Assembly: GCA_043744805.1 (NCBI GenBank)
Contig: JAYTTZ010000113.1
Span: forward strand, 11,077 to 75,076
DNA length: 64,000 nucleotides
DNA from: Ga0077536 sp043744805
GTDB lineage: Bacteria; Pseudomonadota; Gammaproteobacteria; Ga0077536
Direction of reading: 5' to 3'
Shown: one piece after another, positions 41,038 to 49,110 of the stretch
Layout of the letters: each line of letters begins with the position of its first letter
How positions within the stretch are numbered: the stretch's first letter is position 1
The notes under the pieces: generated by a model
Databases searched by the model: none
What the model was told of the DNA's origin: nothing
Seen by the model: the letters and a program-made list of their open reading frames with translations, nothing else
Translations under genes and position numbers: made by a program

Positions 41038-41937
41038 AATCTGCGGGCGCCGGCCGCCCATAGCGGCCACCAGCAGGCCGTATTCCGGTACTTCAATCCA
41101 CGAACTCAAGTCACCGGTGAGTGGCTCGGAAGCCACCAGGATGGCTTCCGCCGAGTCCTCGCCGCCTACCATCTTCCACTCGCCTTGATGGTGGCCGAAG
41201 TCATGGCCCAGCGTGTACCAGAGGCTGAGGTAGCGCAGGTTCGTTTCGTTCACCCGGGCAGGATCGTCGGTGCGATAGCGGCCGAAGTCGAAGCAGAAGC
41301 GCACGGCGGCGGCCACTTCGCCGTTGCCCATGAAGAGGTTCACCGACGACGAAATGGCGACCCCGGCCTGGTGGCGCGCGTCGCGGATGATGGCCAGCGC
41401 TTCGATCACGGCCACGCCCAGTTCATCGGCAGAGAAGCCCACCGGATCGGGCAGCCGTGAGATCACCAGGCCTGCAATCCATTCGCTGTCCGTGGTCCCA
41501 CAGATCTGGCGTCGCCAGCGCGGGGCCACGTGCGGCGCCAGGTGATCGCGAATTTCCGCGAAGCGATACAGATCCCCGTTGTGGGCCAGCGCGAGTGAAC
41601 TGCCTTCGAAGCGGAAGGGATGGGTGTTCTGCATCGAGAGGTTGACTTCGGTGCTGTAGGCCACGCCCCGCACGTGCGCAAGCAGCGAAGAGGCTTGTAC
41701 CTTGCCGGCCAGCGATTTCAGGTTGCGATCAAAGATCGGCAGCGACGTCGAACGATATTCCCAGGGACGCGAGGGCTCGTGCGAATCACGGTCCCAGGCC
41801 AGCATCCCGAAGCCCGCGAGGTTGAGCAGGTGCAGCATGCGTGGATTGAAGGACTGTCTGACCAGCGCGCTGTCTGGCTGGAACAACAGGTGATCGAGCA
41901 CGACCGGTGGACCGAGGTAAAGCAGCGCGCGGCACAT
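41014..41937 (-). CDS. Class II glutamine amidotransferase
   Basis: 307 residues of the N-terminal-nucleophile fold. Cys2 follows the initiator Met (MCRALLYLG), as in GATase class II. HVRGVAYSTEVNLSMQNTHPF and LAHNGDLYRF form the glutamine site, and GTTDSEW is the D-S-E element. It is a stand-alone glutaminase-type domain like YafJ or EgtC; the acceptor is unknown. It ends convergent with the cNMP-domain gene. Confidence 0.88.
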   Translation of the reverse strand: MCRALLYLGPPVVLDHLLFQPDSALVRQSFNPRMLHLLNLAGFGMLAWDRDSHEPSRPWEYRSTSLPIFDRNLKSLAGKVQASSLLAHVRGVAYSTEVNLSMQNTHPFRFEGSSLALAHNGDLYRFAEIRDHLAPHVAPRWRRQICGTTDSEWIAGLVISRLPDPVGFSADELGVAVIEALAIIRDARHQAGVAISSSVNLFMGNGEVAAAVRFCFDFGRYRTDDPARVNETNLRYLSLWYTLGHDFGHHQGEWKMVGGEDSAEAILVASEPLTGDLSSWIEVPEYGLLVAAMGGRRPQISTTDIRI

Positions 41938-42027
41938 GGGCTATCTCCTGGCGGGTTTCCAGCCCCTGGCTGATTGGGTATCGTTGCGGTGATCCGCCCA
42001 CTTGGCAACCTCGCAAAGGCACTCCGC

Positions 42028-42852
42028 ATGAAGGACGACCATCTCCCGCAACCGCCACCTTACGCAACCATCGAGGTCCGCCAGGACGGCGCCATCGACT
42101 GGCTCACGCTCAATCGTCCGGAAGTCCTCAACGCGCTTTCAATCCGGATGCAACTCGAACTCCAGCATTACTTCCAGTCGCTCTACCACACGCATGGACG
42201 GCGAGTCGTGATCTTAAAGGCCGCAGGCCGCGCCTACTGTGCAGGGCTCGACATCAAGGAACTCGATTTATCCAGGGACATTTCCAATCCCGTCACGGGC
42301 TTGAAGGTGCAGCAGCGTGTCGCGGACATCATCAAGGCGATGCGACGTTGTCCGCAGCCGATCATTTCGCTGGTGAATGGTGCAGCGAGCGGCGGCGGGA
42401 TGGCCTTGGCGCTGGCCAGCGACGTGCGCCTTGCCACGCCCACCGCACGCTTCAACGCGGCGTTCATCCGCATCGGCGTCACCGCCTGTGATGTCGGTAC
42501 CAGCTACTTCCTGCCGCGCCTCGTGGGCTGCTCGGTGGCATCCGAGATGATGCTGACCGGGCGCTTCATCGATGCAGCGCGGGCCGAACGCACCGGGCTC
42601 GTCTCCGCCGTGGTGGCGCCAGAAGAGATCGAAGCCGCAGGCCGGGCGATGGCACAGGACATGCTCCGCGCCACGCCGCTGGGACTGCGCCTCACCAAGG
42701 ACGGCATCAACCAGAACCTCAACGCACCCAGCCTCGATGCGGCGATGGCGCTGGAGGACCGCCAGCAGATCCTGTGCGGACATACCGAGGACGTGAAGGA
42801 AGCCTTCCACGCCTTCATCGAAAAGCGCGAACCGCATTACGAGGACCGTTAA
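42028..42852 (+). CDS. Enoyl-CoA hydratase/isomerase family protein
   Basis: 274 residues. Crotonase motifs are GRAYCAGLDIKEL and NGAASGGGMALALASDVRLA (oxyanion hole), and AFIRIGVTACDVGTSYFLPRLVG holds the catalytic region. Asp replaces the second Glu, as in dienoyl-CoA isomerases. The C-terminal helix (EDVKEAFHAFIEKREP) is complete. It is followed two bases later by an SDR gene, so it is one operon. The start at 42028 is chosen on family length; the frame opens 18 codons earlier. Confidence 0.88.
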   Translation: MKDDHLPQPPPYATIEVRQDGAIDWLTLNRPEVLNALSIRMQLELQHYFQSLYHTHGRRVVILKAAGRAYCAGLDIKELDLSRDISNPVTGLKVQQRVADIIKAMRRCPQPIISLVNGAASGGGMALALASDVRLATPTARFNAAFIRIGVTACDVGTSYFLPRLVGCSVASEMMLTGRFIDAARAERTGLVSAVVAPEEIEAAGRAMAQDMLRATPLGLRLTKDGINQNLNAPSLDAAMALEDRQQILCGHTEDVKEAFHAFIEKREPHYEDR

Positions 42853-42854
42853 AC

Positions 42855-43625
42855 ATGAGTGGACTCTTTTCCATCCGGGGCAAGGTGGCGCTGGTCACCG
42901 GCGGCTCGCGCGGCATCGGCCTCATGATCGCCAAGGCCTTCGTCGAGGCCGGTGCGAAGGTTTACATCTCCTCGCGCAAGGCTTCAGCCTGCGACCAGGT
43001 GGCCGCGGAACTGGGCGCGCTGGGCGAGTGCCATTCGCTGCCGGCGGATCTCTCGAAGATGGAGGAGGTCGAACGCCTCGGCAACGCGATTTTTGAACGC
43101 GAGCAGCGCCTCGATATCCTGGTCAACAACGCCGGCGCCACCTGGGGTTCTTCCATCGAAGCCTTCCCCGAAGCCGGCTGGGACAAGGTGATGGATCTCA
43201 ACGTGAAGTCCGTGTTCTTCCTCACGCAGAAACTGCTCCCACTCCTCGAGCAGGCCGGCAGCCCTGCCGATCCGGCGCGGGTCATCAACATCGGCTCGGT
43301 AGATGGCCTGCACATGCCCGCCTTCGAGAACTTCTCCTATGCACCGTCGAAGGCGGCGCTGCACCACCTGACCCGGATGCTGGCCAGCTCCCTGGCCAGT
43401 CGTTCCATTACTGTGAATGCCATAGCGCCAGGCCCATTCGCCACGGACATGATGGCGCCGATGGTGGCCACGATGGGCGACAAGATCGTGGGCGCCGTGC
43501 CCCTTGGCCGCTTGGGCGAGGGCGATGACATCGGCGGCGTGGCGGTGTTTCTGTCGGCTCGTGCGAGCGCGTACATCAGTGGCGTGGTGTTGCCCGTAGA
43601 TGGCGGGCTGCTGGGCGCGAGCTGA
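42855..43625 (+). CDS. Short-chain dehydrogenase/reductase (3-hydroxyacyl-CoA or sterol type)
   Basis: 256 residues. The classical SDR set is intact: TGGSRGIG, NNAGATWG, IGSVDG and YAPSKAALHHL (Ser-Tyr-Lys). It oxidises or reduces a hydroxyl or keto group with NAD(P)H. It sits between a crotonase and a crotonase-like hydrolase gene, consistent with a beta-oxidation-type sequence. Confidence 0.9.
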   Translation: MSGLFSIRGKVALVTGGSRGIGLMIAKAFVEAGAKVYISSRKASACDQVAAELGALGECHSLPADLSKMEEVERLGNAIFEREQRLDILVNNAGATWGSSIEAFPEAGWDKVMDLNVKSVFFLTQKLLPLLEQAGSPADPARVINIGSVDGLHMPAFENFSYAPSKAALHHLTRMLASSLASRSITVNAIAPGPFATDMMAPMVATMGDKIVGAVPLGRLGEGDDIGGVAVFLSARASAYISGVVLPVDGGLLGAS

Positions 43626-43637
43626 GATCCCCTCCAG

Positions 43638-44159
43638 ATGACCCTCCACACCGACGGCGAGGATCTCGGGTGGGGCTTCGCGCCCCACCAGGAACTCGGC
43701 TACGCCTTTGGGGAGGTCGCCGCGGATCTCGAAAACAAGGTCATCAGCTTCACCGGCAGTGGCACGACCTTCATCGACAAGGAAGACCTCGGCGGTGGCG
43801 CGGTCACGGCAAGGCTGTGGGCCGAGCACGTGCTGCCCGAGGCCAAGCGCCTGCTCACGAACCTCATGGAAATCCAGGCGCCGATGATTGCGGCCGTGAA
43901 CGGGCCTGCAACGGTGCATGCGGAACTTGGCCTGCTCTGCGACATCGTCCTCGCCGCAGACCACGCCACCTGCCGCGCTGCGCCGCACTATCCGAGCGGT
44001 CTCGTGCCCGGTGACGGCGTGCCCGTGATCTGGCCGATGCTGCTGGGACTGAAGCGCGCGATGCTGGAACAACTGCCCTACGGGCTGGCGCTGGAAGGCC
44101 TGGCGGCGGCGGACTATTGGCCGAGCAGTTTCCCGGGGGAGAACTTCGCGCAGCGCTGA
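43638..44159 (+). pseudogene. Truncated 6-oxocamphor-hydrolase-like crotonase
   Basis: 173 residues, against about 250 in the family. From memory it resembles 6-oxocamphor hydrolase of Rhodococcus, a crotonase that cleaves a C-C bond of a cyclic beta-diketone. Shared features are HTDGxxLxW, a His in APHQELGY, ENKVISFTGSG, NGPATVH, and PHYPSGLVPGDG with its His and Asp. About 30 N-terminal residues (the first strands) and about 80 C-terminal residues (where a catalytic Glu should be) are missing. There is no ribosome site, and the frame opens right behind the SDR stop. Most likely a decayed gene; a short functional variant is possible. Confidence 0.6.
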
Positions 44160-44168
44160 GGTTTGCAA

Positions 44169-44199
44169 TGCGCCCGCTGCCAAGCTTGCGGCGGGCGCA
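44169..44199. terminator. GC-rich hairpin between convergent genes
   Basis: A 9-bp stem, TGCGCCCGC (44169-44177) with GCGGGCGCA (44191-44199), lies in the 49-base gap between the truncated crotonase and the DUF35 gene, which face each other. There is no T run, so terminator function is uncertain. Confidence 0.4.
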
Positions 44200-44208
44200 A
44201 ATCCTCGC

Positions 44209-44625
44209 TTAGTCCACCAGCCTGAACATCGGCAAGCGCTGCCCGTTCGGGTGTGCGACGAAGCTCACCGCCACGACGGCGCCAATGGTCACTTCGCTTG
44301 CGGTCGCGCCGACGAGGTTGCTGATCATCTTGAGTTGCGCCTGCTCGTCGAGCTCAACTTCCACCACCACGTACGGTACCTTCGCCATCGCCGCCGGGTG
44401 CACGGGATGGGTAATTTCCGTCCAGGTGTGGATGCGCCCACGACCCGAGAGCAGGGCCCACTCATGCGCTTGCGACTGGCAGTCGAGGCAGAGCGGCGCC
44501 GGCACCCAGCGCAGGCGCGCGCAGGCCAGGCAGCGCTGCACGCGGAGTTCACCGCGGTTGGCGGCGTCCCAGAAAGGCTCGGCGCCGAACTCGGGGATTG
44601 GGTAGGGGAATGCGGCAGTACTCAT
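44209..44625 (-). CDS. DUF35 OB-fold/zinc-ribbon protein, thiolase or aldolase partner
   Basis: 138 residues. A zinc ribbon (CLACARLRW...PLCLDC, residues 32-49) is followed by an OB fold (GRGRIHTWTEITHPVHP...VPYVVVEVELDEQ). DUF35 proteins bind acyl-CoA and form complexes with thiolase-fold enzymes, for example ChsH2 with Ltp2 in steroid side-chain cleavage. It is coupled (ATGA overlap) to the thiolase-fold gene upstream, so a complex is very likely. Confidence 0.9.
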   Translation of the reverse strand: MSTAAFPYPIPEFGAEPFWDAANRGELRVQRCLACARLRWVPAPLCLDCQSQAHEWALLSGRGRIHTWTEITHPVHPAAMAKVPYVVVEVELDEQAQLKMISNLVGATASEVTIGAVVAVSFVAHPNGQRLPMFRLVD

Positions 44626-45791
44626 GGCGCGCGCCTCAGGATCATTGCGGAAGTGGGAACGGCGTTGCCGGCTGAAACAAACGCATGCCTGGCGTCCTTC
44701 ACCTGGCAGCCAGCCGTGCCGCGCAGTTGGCGCACGGCTTCGATGGTGTTCTGCATGCCGTGCATGTAGCCCTCGGAAAGGTTGCCGCCGCTGGTGTTCA
44801 TCGGCAGATCGCCGTCGGGCCAGCGCAGGCGCCCACCGCTGACGAAATCCTTGCCCTCGCCACGCTTGCAGAAGCCAAAGTCCTCGATGGCCATCAGCAC
44901 CAGGGGCGTGAAGTGGTCGTAGATGAACAGCACGTCGATGTCCGCATGCGTGATGCCGGCGTCGCTGAACACGTGCTTGGCAATGACCGTGGACTCGGTG
45001 TGCGCGAGGTCGAGATCCTTCACCATGAAGCGATGGTTCCAGTGCCCGGCGCCAAACCCGATGCCGGCGATGAGCACGGGCGGCTGCCGGAGGTCCTTCG
45101 CGCGATCGGCCGTAGTGATGACCACCGCCGCGCCCCCGTCGGTTTCAAGGCAGCAGTCGAGCAGTCGGAGCGGCGAGGCAATCATCCGCGAGGCCTGGTG
45201 GTCGTCGAGGCTCATCGGGCGGCCATGCATCATCGCGTTGGGGTTCAGGTTGGCGTGGTGACGGCAGGTCACGGCAATCTCGCCGAAGTGCCGTGATTGC
45301 GTGCCGTAGAGATGCATGTGGCGGCGTGTCGCGAGTGCCACCATCTGGGCCGGGCTGAAGAGTCCATAAGGCGACAGGTAGCCGCTCACGCCGCGCGCGC
45401 CTTCCGCCGCGGACGCCTGGCCGAAGCGCGGTGTACCGCGACCGGAACGCTCGTTCATCGCACGGAAGGCCACCACCGCCTTGGCCTGGCCCGTGGCCAC
45501 CGCCATGGCGGCCATGAGGATCGTGCCCACCGGGCCACCGCCGCCGCCGTAGTTCACTTCGCCGGCGAAGCGCAGTTCGGGGATGCCGAGGTTGCGCGCG
45601 ATGTCCACCGGATCGTTGTTGTCCATCGTGTACTTGGTGATGCCGTCGATGTCGGACGGCTTCAGGCCCGCCTCGGCAATCGCGGCGCCGATCGCTTCGC
45701 AGGCGAGGGTGAGTTCACTGCGACCGGAGTCGCGCGAATACTCGGTATGACCCACGCCGACGATGGCGGTCTTGTCTCGTAGCAATGACAT
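44622..45791 (-). CDS. Thiolase-fold protein of the SCP-x/Ltp2 aldolase type
   Basis: 389 residues of the thiolase superfamily (AIVGVGHTEYS..., CCLETDGGAAVVIT, NTSGGNLSEGYMHG). The nucleophilic Cys of true thiolases is not found in the expected segment (VNYGGGGGPVGTIL), and the HPxG histidine near the C-terminus is replaced by Tyr-Met-His (GYMHG). These are traits of Ltp2-like retro-aldolases, which need a DUF35 partner; that partner is encoded immediately downstream. Predicted role: C-C cleavage of a beta-hydroxy acyl-CoA side chain. The ATG at 45791 matches the family start. Confidence 0.85.
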   Translation of the reverse strand: MSLLRDKTAIVGVGHTEYSRDSGRSELTLACEAIGAAIAEAGLKPSDIDGITKYTMDNNDPVDIARNLGIPELRFAGEVNYGGGGGPVGTILMAAMAVATGQAKAVVAFRAMNERSGRGTPRFGQASAAEGARGVSGYLSPYGLFSPAQMVALATRRHMHLYGTQSRHFGEIAVTCRHHANLNPNAMMHGRPMSLDDHQASRMIASPLRLLDCCLETDGGAAVVITTADRAKDLRQPPVLIAGIGFGAGHWNHRFMVKDLDLAHTESTVIAKHVFSDAGITHADIDVLFIYDHFTPLVLMAIEDFGFCKRGEGKDFVSGGRLRWPDGDLPMNTSGGNLSEGYMHGMQNTIEAVRQLRGTAGCQVKDARHAFVSAGNAVPTSAMILRRAP

Positions 45792-45946
45792 GGTGTTACT
45801 CAGGGGTTGTGCTGGGCGCGGCTGGATTTTTCGGGTCAGGTTCTCTTGCCAGATGGAGGGGGACAGCGTCAATCGAGCCCAGGGTTACGGTTGGATGTGT
45901 CGGTCTCTCCGCTGAGGTCCTGCCTAATCCGGCGGTGAGGGTCGGC

Positions 45947-46828
45947 TCAAGCTTGCAGCAGGTCCTTCGCCAGGGTGTCGAGTTCGCGGCAAAGGTCGTC
46001 CGCGGTGCGGCCTTTGAGCCACAGCGTGACGTGGCCGGCGCCTGCTGCGGCGAGGGTGTCCAGATCGGCACGCTTGCGCCACTGGCCTTCCGCGCCCAGC
46101 ACCGTCACGCGTATCGACTTCGGATCCCGACCGACCTCGTCGCATAGTCGCACCAACTGCCGCAGGCCGTCTTCCAGTTGCGAGGGTGCGCGGATGACCG
46201 GCAGCCAGCCGTCGCCCCAGGCGACGATGCGCTGGAACACGCGCTTGGCCCACTGGTCGCCAAACATGATGCCGCCGAGATACACCGGCGGATGCGGCTG
46301 CTGGACCGGCTTGGGATAGCAGCGCACGGGCGGGAAGTTGTAGTAGCGGCCTGCGTGGCCTGCGGACTCCTGCGTCCAGGCGTCCTTCATGACGGCGATG
46401 GCTTCCTTTACCTGCGACCAGCGGTGGTCGAAGTCGCCGCCCATGAGTTCGCACTCCTCGCGATTCCAGCCCGCGCCGATGCCGAAATGGAAACGTCCCT
46501 TGCTGAACGCATCGAGGGAGGCGATCTCCTTGGCGAGGTGCAGCGGATGCCGCTCAGGGACCAGCAACACGGCAGTGCCCACTTCCAGGCTGGTCGTGGC
46601 CGTGGCGGCACGCATGAGGGCGATGAGCGGATCCGGCATTTGCCACAGATAGTCGGGATCTGGTCCCGTGCCCACGTTGCCGGGGTAAGGCTCGCTGTAG
46701 GTCACCGGCATCACCACGTGGTCGGGCACCCAGTACGACGAAAAGCCAAGATCCTCTGCGTGCCGCGCCACGATGGCGGGATCGGCGATCAGATCGGGAA
46801 GGATTGAAAAGACGCCTACTTTGACCAT
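45947..46828 (-). CDS. LLM-class (luciferase-like, F420-type) oxidoreductase
   Basis: 293 residues of a TIM-barrel luciferase-like monooxygenase. Motifs are YWVPDHVVMP, HPLHLAKEIASLDAFSKGRFHFGIGAGWNREE and VYLGGIMFG. It resembles the TIGR03619-type family, many of which use F420, although FMN is possible. It lies downstream of the deletion-damaged crotonase and upstream of the aldolase pair on the same strand. Confidence 0.87.
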   Translation of the reverse strand: MVKVGVFSILPDLIADPAIVARHAEDLGFSSYWVPDHVVMPVTYSEPYPGNVGTGPDPDYLWQMPDPLIALMRAATATTSLEVGTAVLLVPERHPLHLAKEIASLDAFSKGRFHFGIGAGWNREECELMGGDFDHRWSQVKEAIAVMKDAWTQESAGHAGRYYNFPPVRCYPKPVQQPHPPVYLGGIMFGDQWAKRVFQRIVAWGDGWLPVIRAPSQLEDGLRQLVRLCDEVGRDPKSIRVTVLGAEGQWRKRADLDTLAAAGAGHVTLWLKGRTADDLCRELDTLAKDLLQA

Positions 46829-46854
46829 GTTGGGTTTCCTTGCGGTGGGTGGCT

Positions 46855-47092
46855 TCAGTTGCCCTGTGCGCGACCGCGAGCGATGACGGCCTGGCGGCGT
46901 GCTTCGATGGCGGCCGGATCAAGCGCGGCGTTGTGCGCCTGGGCCACTTTCGCTTCCAGCGCCATGGCCGCGCCGAAGGGCAGGGCGTGGCCGTCGTCCA
47001 GCAGTTGCTTGTAGGAGAGCAGCAGGCCGGGCTCCAGGCCCAGCATGCGCGAGGCCGTGGTCGCGTTCGAGGGTGATCAGGTCGTAGGCCAT
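46855..47092 (-). pseudogene. Enoyl-CoA hydratase gene destroyed by internal deletion
   Basis: An intact ribosome site (CGGAG) and ATG at 47092 begin MAYDLITLERDHG, the usual N-terminus of an enoyl-CoA hydratase. Within about 15 codons, in the next frame, the sequence jumps to a typical crotonase C-terminus: RMLGLEPGLLLSYKQLLDDGHALPFGAAMALE...EARRQAVIARGRAQ. Roughly 180 central codons, including the active site, are missing and the join is out of frame. Confidence 0.7.
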
Positions 47093-47179
47093 GCACGATC
47101 TCCGGGAGGCACGGTGGACCGCCGCATGATGCCACGAGGACACAGGTAAACTCTGTCCTGGAACTCGTCCAGGAACGCC

Positions 47180-47974
47180 ATGCGCATCAATCCCGATCCC
47201 GACGGCGAACGCCGTGACGAAGCCCTGCGGCGACTGGGCCGGGCGCCGCCGCCCGAGGCGGACGAGGATTTCGATGACGACGATTTGCTGGAGCCCACGC
47301 CGAGGCGTGCCCGATCGTGGCGGCGATTCTTCCTCTGGCTGCTGTTGCTCTGGCTGGCGTTGACCCTGGGCCCCGTGCTGGTTTGGCGCAGCCTCGACCC
47401 ACCCCTGAGCGCCTTCATGCTCCATGACTGGGTGAAGGCCTTGCTGGCGCACCGCGCTAACTTCACCGTGAAACACCGGCACGTGCCCCTGGCCCAAATC
47501 GCACTGCCCATGCGGGCCGCCGTAGTGGCGGCCGAAGACCAGCGCTTCCTCACGCACCACGGCTTCGACTTCCGCGCCATTCAGGCGGCGCTCAACGAGG
47601 CCAGGCGCAGCGGCGAGGTATCGCGAGGCGGCAGCACGCTCACCCAGCAGCTTGCCAAGAACCTCTTCCTCTGGTCAGACCGCCAGTGGCTGCGCAAGGG
47701 ACTCGAAGCCTGGTACACGCTGCTGCTCGAGGCGACATGGACCAAACCGCGCATCCTCGAGGTCTATCTCAACGTGGTGCAGTTCGGCGACGGGATCTAC
47801 GGCGTCGAGGCCGCCAGCCGTACGTTTTTCGGGCATCCGGCGGCGAGTTTGAGCTCGCCCGAAGCCGCATTGCTCGCGGCCGTGCTGCCCAATCCGCTGG
47901 TCTACAAGGTAGAGGCGCCGACGGCTTACGTGCGCGCCCGGCAGCGCTGGATCCTGGGGCAGATGGGGCAGTAG
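47180..47974 (+). CDS. mtgA: Monofunctional biosynthetic peptidoglycan transglycosylase
   Basis: 264 residues. A cytoplasmic acidic N-terminus (EADEDFDDDD), one membrane helix (FFLWLLLLWLALTLGPVLVW) and a GT51 domain with AAVVAAEDQRFLTHHGFD (catalytic Glu), RGGSTLTQQLAKNLFL and LEVYLNVVQFGDGIYG. It polymerises lipid II into glycan strands. It has no transpeptidase domain. It converges on the korB-type gene. Confidence 0.95.
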   Translation: MRINPDPDGERRDEALRRLGRAPPPEADEDFDDDDLLEPTPRRARSWRRFFLWLLLLWLALTLGPVLVWRSLDPPLSAFMLHDWVKALLAHRANFTVKHRHVPLAQIALPMRAAVVAAEDQRFLTHHGFDFRAIQAALNEARRSGEVSRGGSTLTQQLAKNLFLWSDRQWLRKGLEAWYTLLLEATWTKPRILEVYLNVVQFGDGIYGVEAASRTFFGHPAASLSSPEAALLAAVLPNPLVYKVEAPTAYVRARQRWILGQMGQ

Positions 47975-48001
47975 CGGGACACGGTTGCCGTGGGCGCGGG
48001 G

Positions 48002-48047
48002 CCGGGCGGGAAGCCCTGCCACCGCCCGGGACTGGACGGTGGCAGGG
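48002..48047. terminator. Two overlapping, mutually exclusive GC-rich hairpins between convergent genes
   Basis: CCCTGCCACCG (48014-48024) pairs perfectly with CGGTGGCAGGG (48037-48047). Separately, CCGGGCGG (48002-48009) pairs with CCGCCCGG (48022-48029). The two pairings share bases 48022-48024. The region lies between the ends of mtgA and korB. A bidirectional terminator is likely although there is no T run. Confidence 0.55.
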
Positions 48048-48053
48048 AAGGGC

Positions 48054-49109
48054 TCAGCGCAGGCTGGCGTTCAACTTGGCGAGCTGGTCGGCGCCAGGGC
48101 ACAGTTCCGCTTCGCCCAGCTTGTTGAAGGCGGTCTTCACCGTGTTGAGGTTGCGGTGGAGTTCTTCGGCATCCGGATCCACATAGAGCAGGCCCGTCAC
48201 GACTTCGCCGCGCGCCTGGTGTTCCTGGATGTAGTTCATCGCCGCAATCTTGTTGGTGGCATCGTAGGTGGTGTCGACCTTGTGCAGGCGCAGCCAGGTG
48301 CCGTCGTGCTGCTGCACATTGACCGTGGTGCCGGCGTCGTAGTCGGTGGTGAGCTCATCGCGACTTTCGATGATGTCCAGGAAATTGACCGCTTCGTTGT
48401 GGGCGCGCACGTAGTCGTAGCTCTTGGTGCTGCCTGAGTGGTTGTTGAACGCCACGCAGGGGCTCACCACGTCGATGAAGGCGGCGCCCCGGTGGTTGAT
48501 GGCCGCCTTGATGAGCGGCACCAGCTGGCGCTTGTCGCCCGAGAAGCTGCGACCCACGAAGCTCGCCCCCATCAGCAGCGCCAGGGAGGCGGTGTCGATG
48601 GGGGAATCACTGTTGGCGAGGCCTTTCTTGGACGCGGAACCCTTGTCTGCCGTCGCCGAGAACTGGCCCTTGGTAAGGCCATACACGCCGTTGTTTTCGA
48701 GGATGTAGACCATGTTCACCGCACGCCGCATGGCGTGGGCGAACTGACCGAGGCCAATCGAGGCCGAGTCGCCGTCGCCGGACACGCCAAGGTAAAGCAG
48801 TTCTCGGTTGGCGAGGTTGGCGCCGGTCAGCACGGACGGCATGCGGCCGTGCACGGTGTTGAAGCCGTGCGAGTTGCCGAGGAAGTAGTCCGGAGTCTTG
48901 GACGAACAACCGATGCCGGACAGCTTGGCCACCCGGTGCGGTTCGATGTTCATTTCCCAGCAGGCCTGGATGATCGCGGCGGAAATCGAATCGTGGCCGC
49001 AGCCAGCGCACAAGGTCGAGATCCGGCCTTCGTAGTCGCGGCGGGTGAAGCCCACCGCGTTGGTCTGCAGGGCCGGATGGTGCATTTTGGGTTTGGCGAT
49101 ATAGGTCAT
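48054..49109 (-). CDS. korB: 2-oxoacid (2-oxoglutarate):acceptor oxidoreductase, beta subunit
   Basis: 351 residues. The thiamine-diphosphate site has STLCAGCGHDSIS, GIGCSSKTPDYF, GVSGDGDSASIG and ENNGVYGLTKGQFSATA. Cys residues for a [4Fe-4S] cluster are present in CAGCG and elsewhere. With the alpha/gamma subunit it decarboxylates a 2-oxoacid to an acyl-CoA while reducing a low-potential acceptor. It starts one base after the alpha-subunit stop. 2-Oxoglutarate is the most likely substrate by family, but this is inferred. Confidence 0.92.
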   Translation of the reverse strand: MTYIAKPKMHHPALQTNAVGFTRRDYEGRISTLCAGCGHDSISAAIIQACWEMNIEPHRVAKLSGIGCSSKTPDYFLGNSHGFNTVHGRMPSVLTGANLANRELLYLGVSGDGDSASIGLGQFAHAMRRAVNMVYILENNGVYGLTKGQFSATADKGSASKKGLANSDSPIDTASLALLMGASFVGRSFSGDKRQLVPLIKAAINHRGAAFIDVVSPCVAFNNHSGSTKSYDYVRAHNEAVNFLDIIESRDELTTDYDAGTTVNVQQHDGTWLRLHKVDTTYDATNKIAAMNYIQEHQARGEVVTGLLYVDPDAEELHRNLNTVKTAFNKLGEAELCPGADQLAKLNASLR

Positions 49110-49110
49110 C

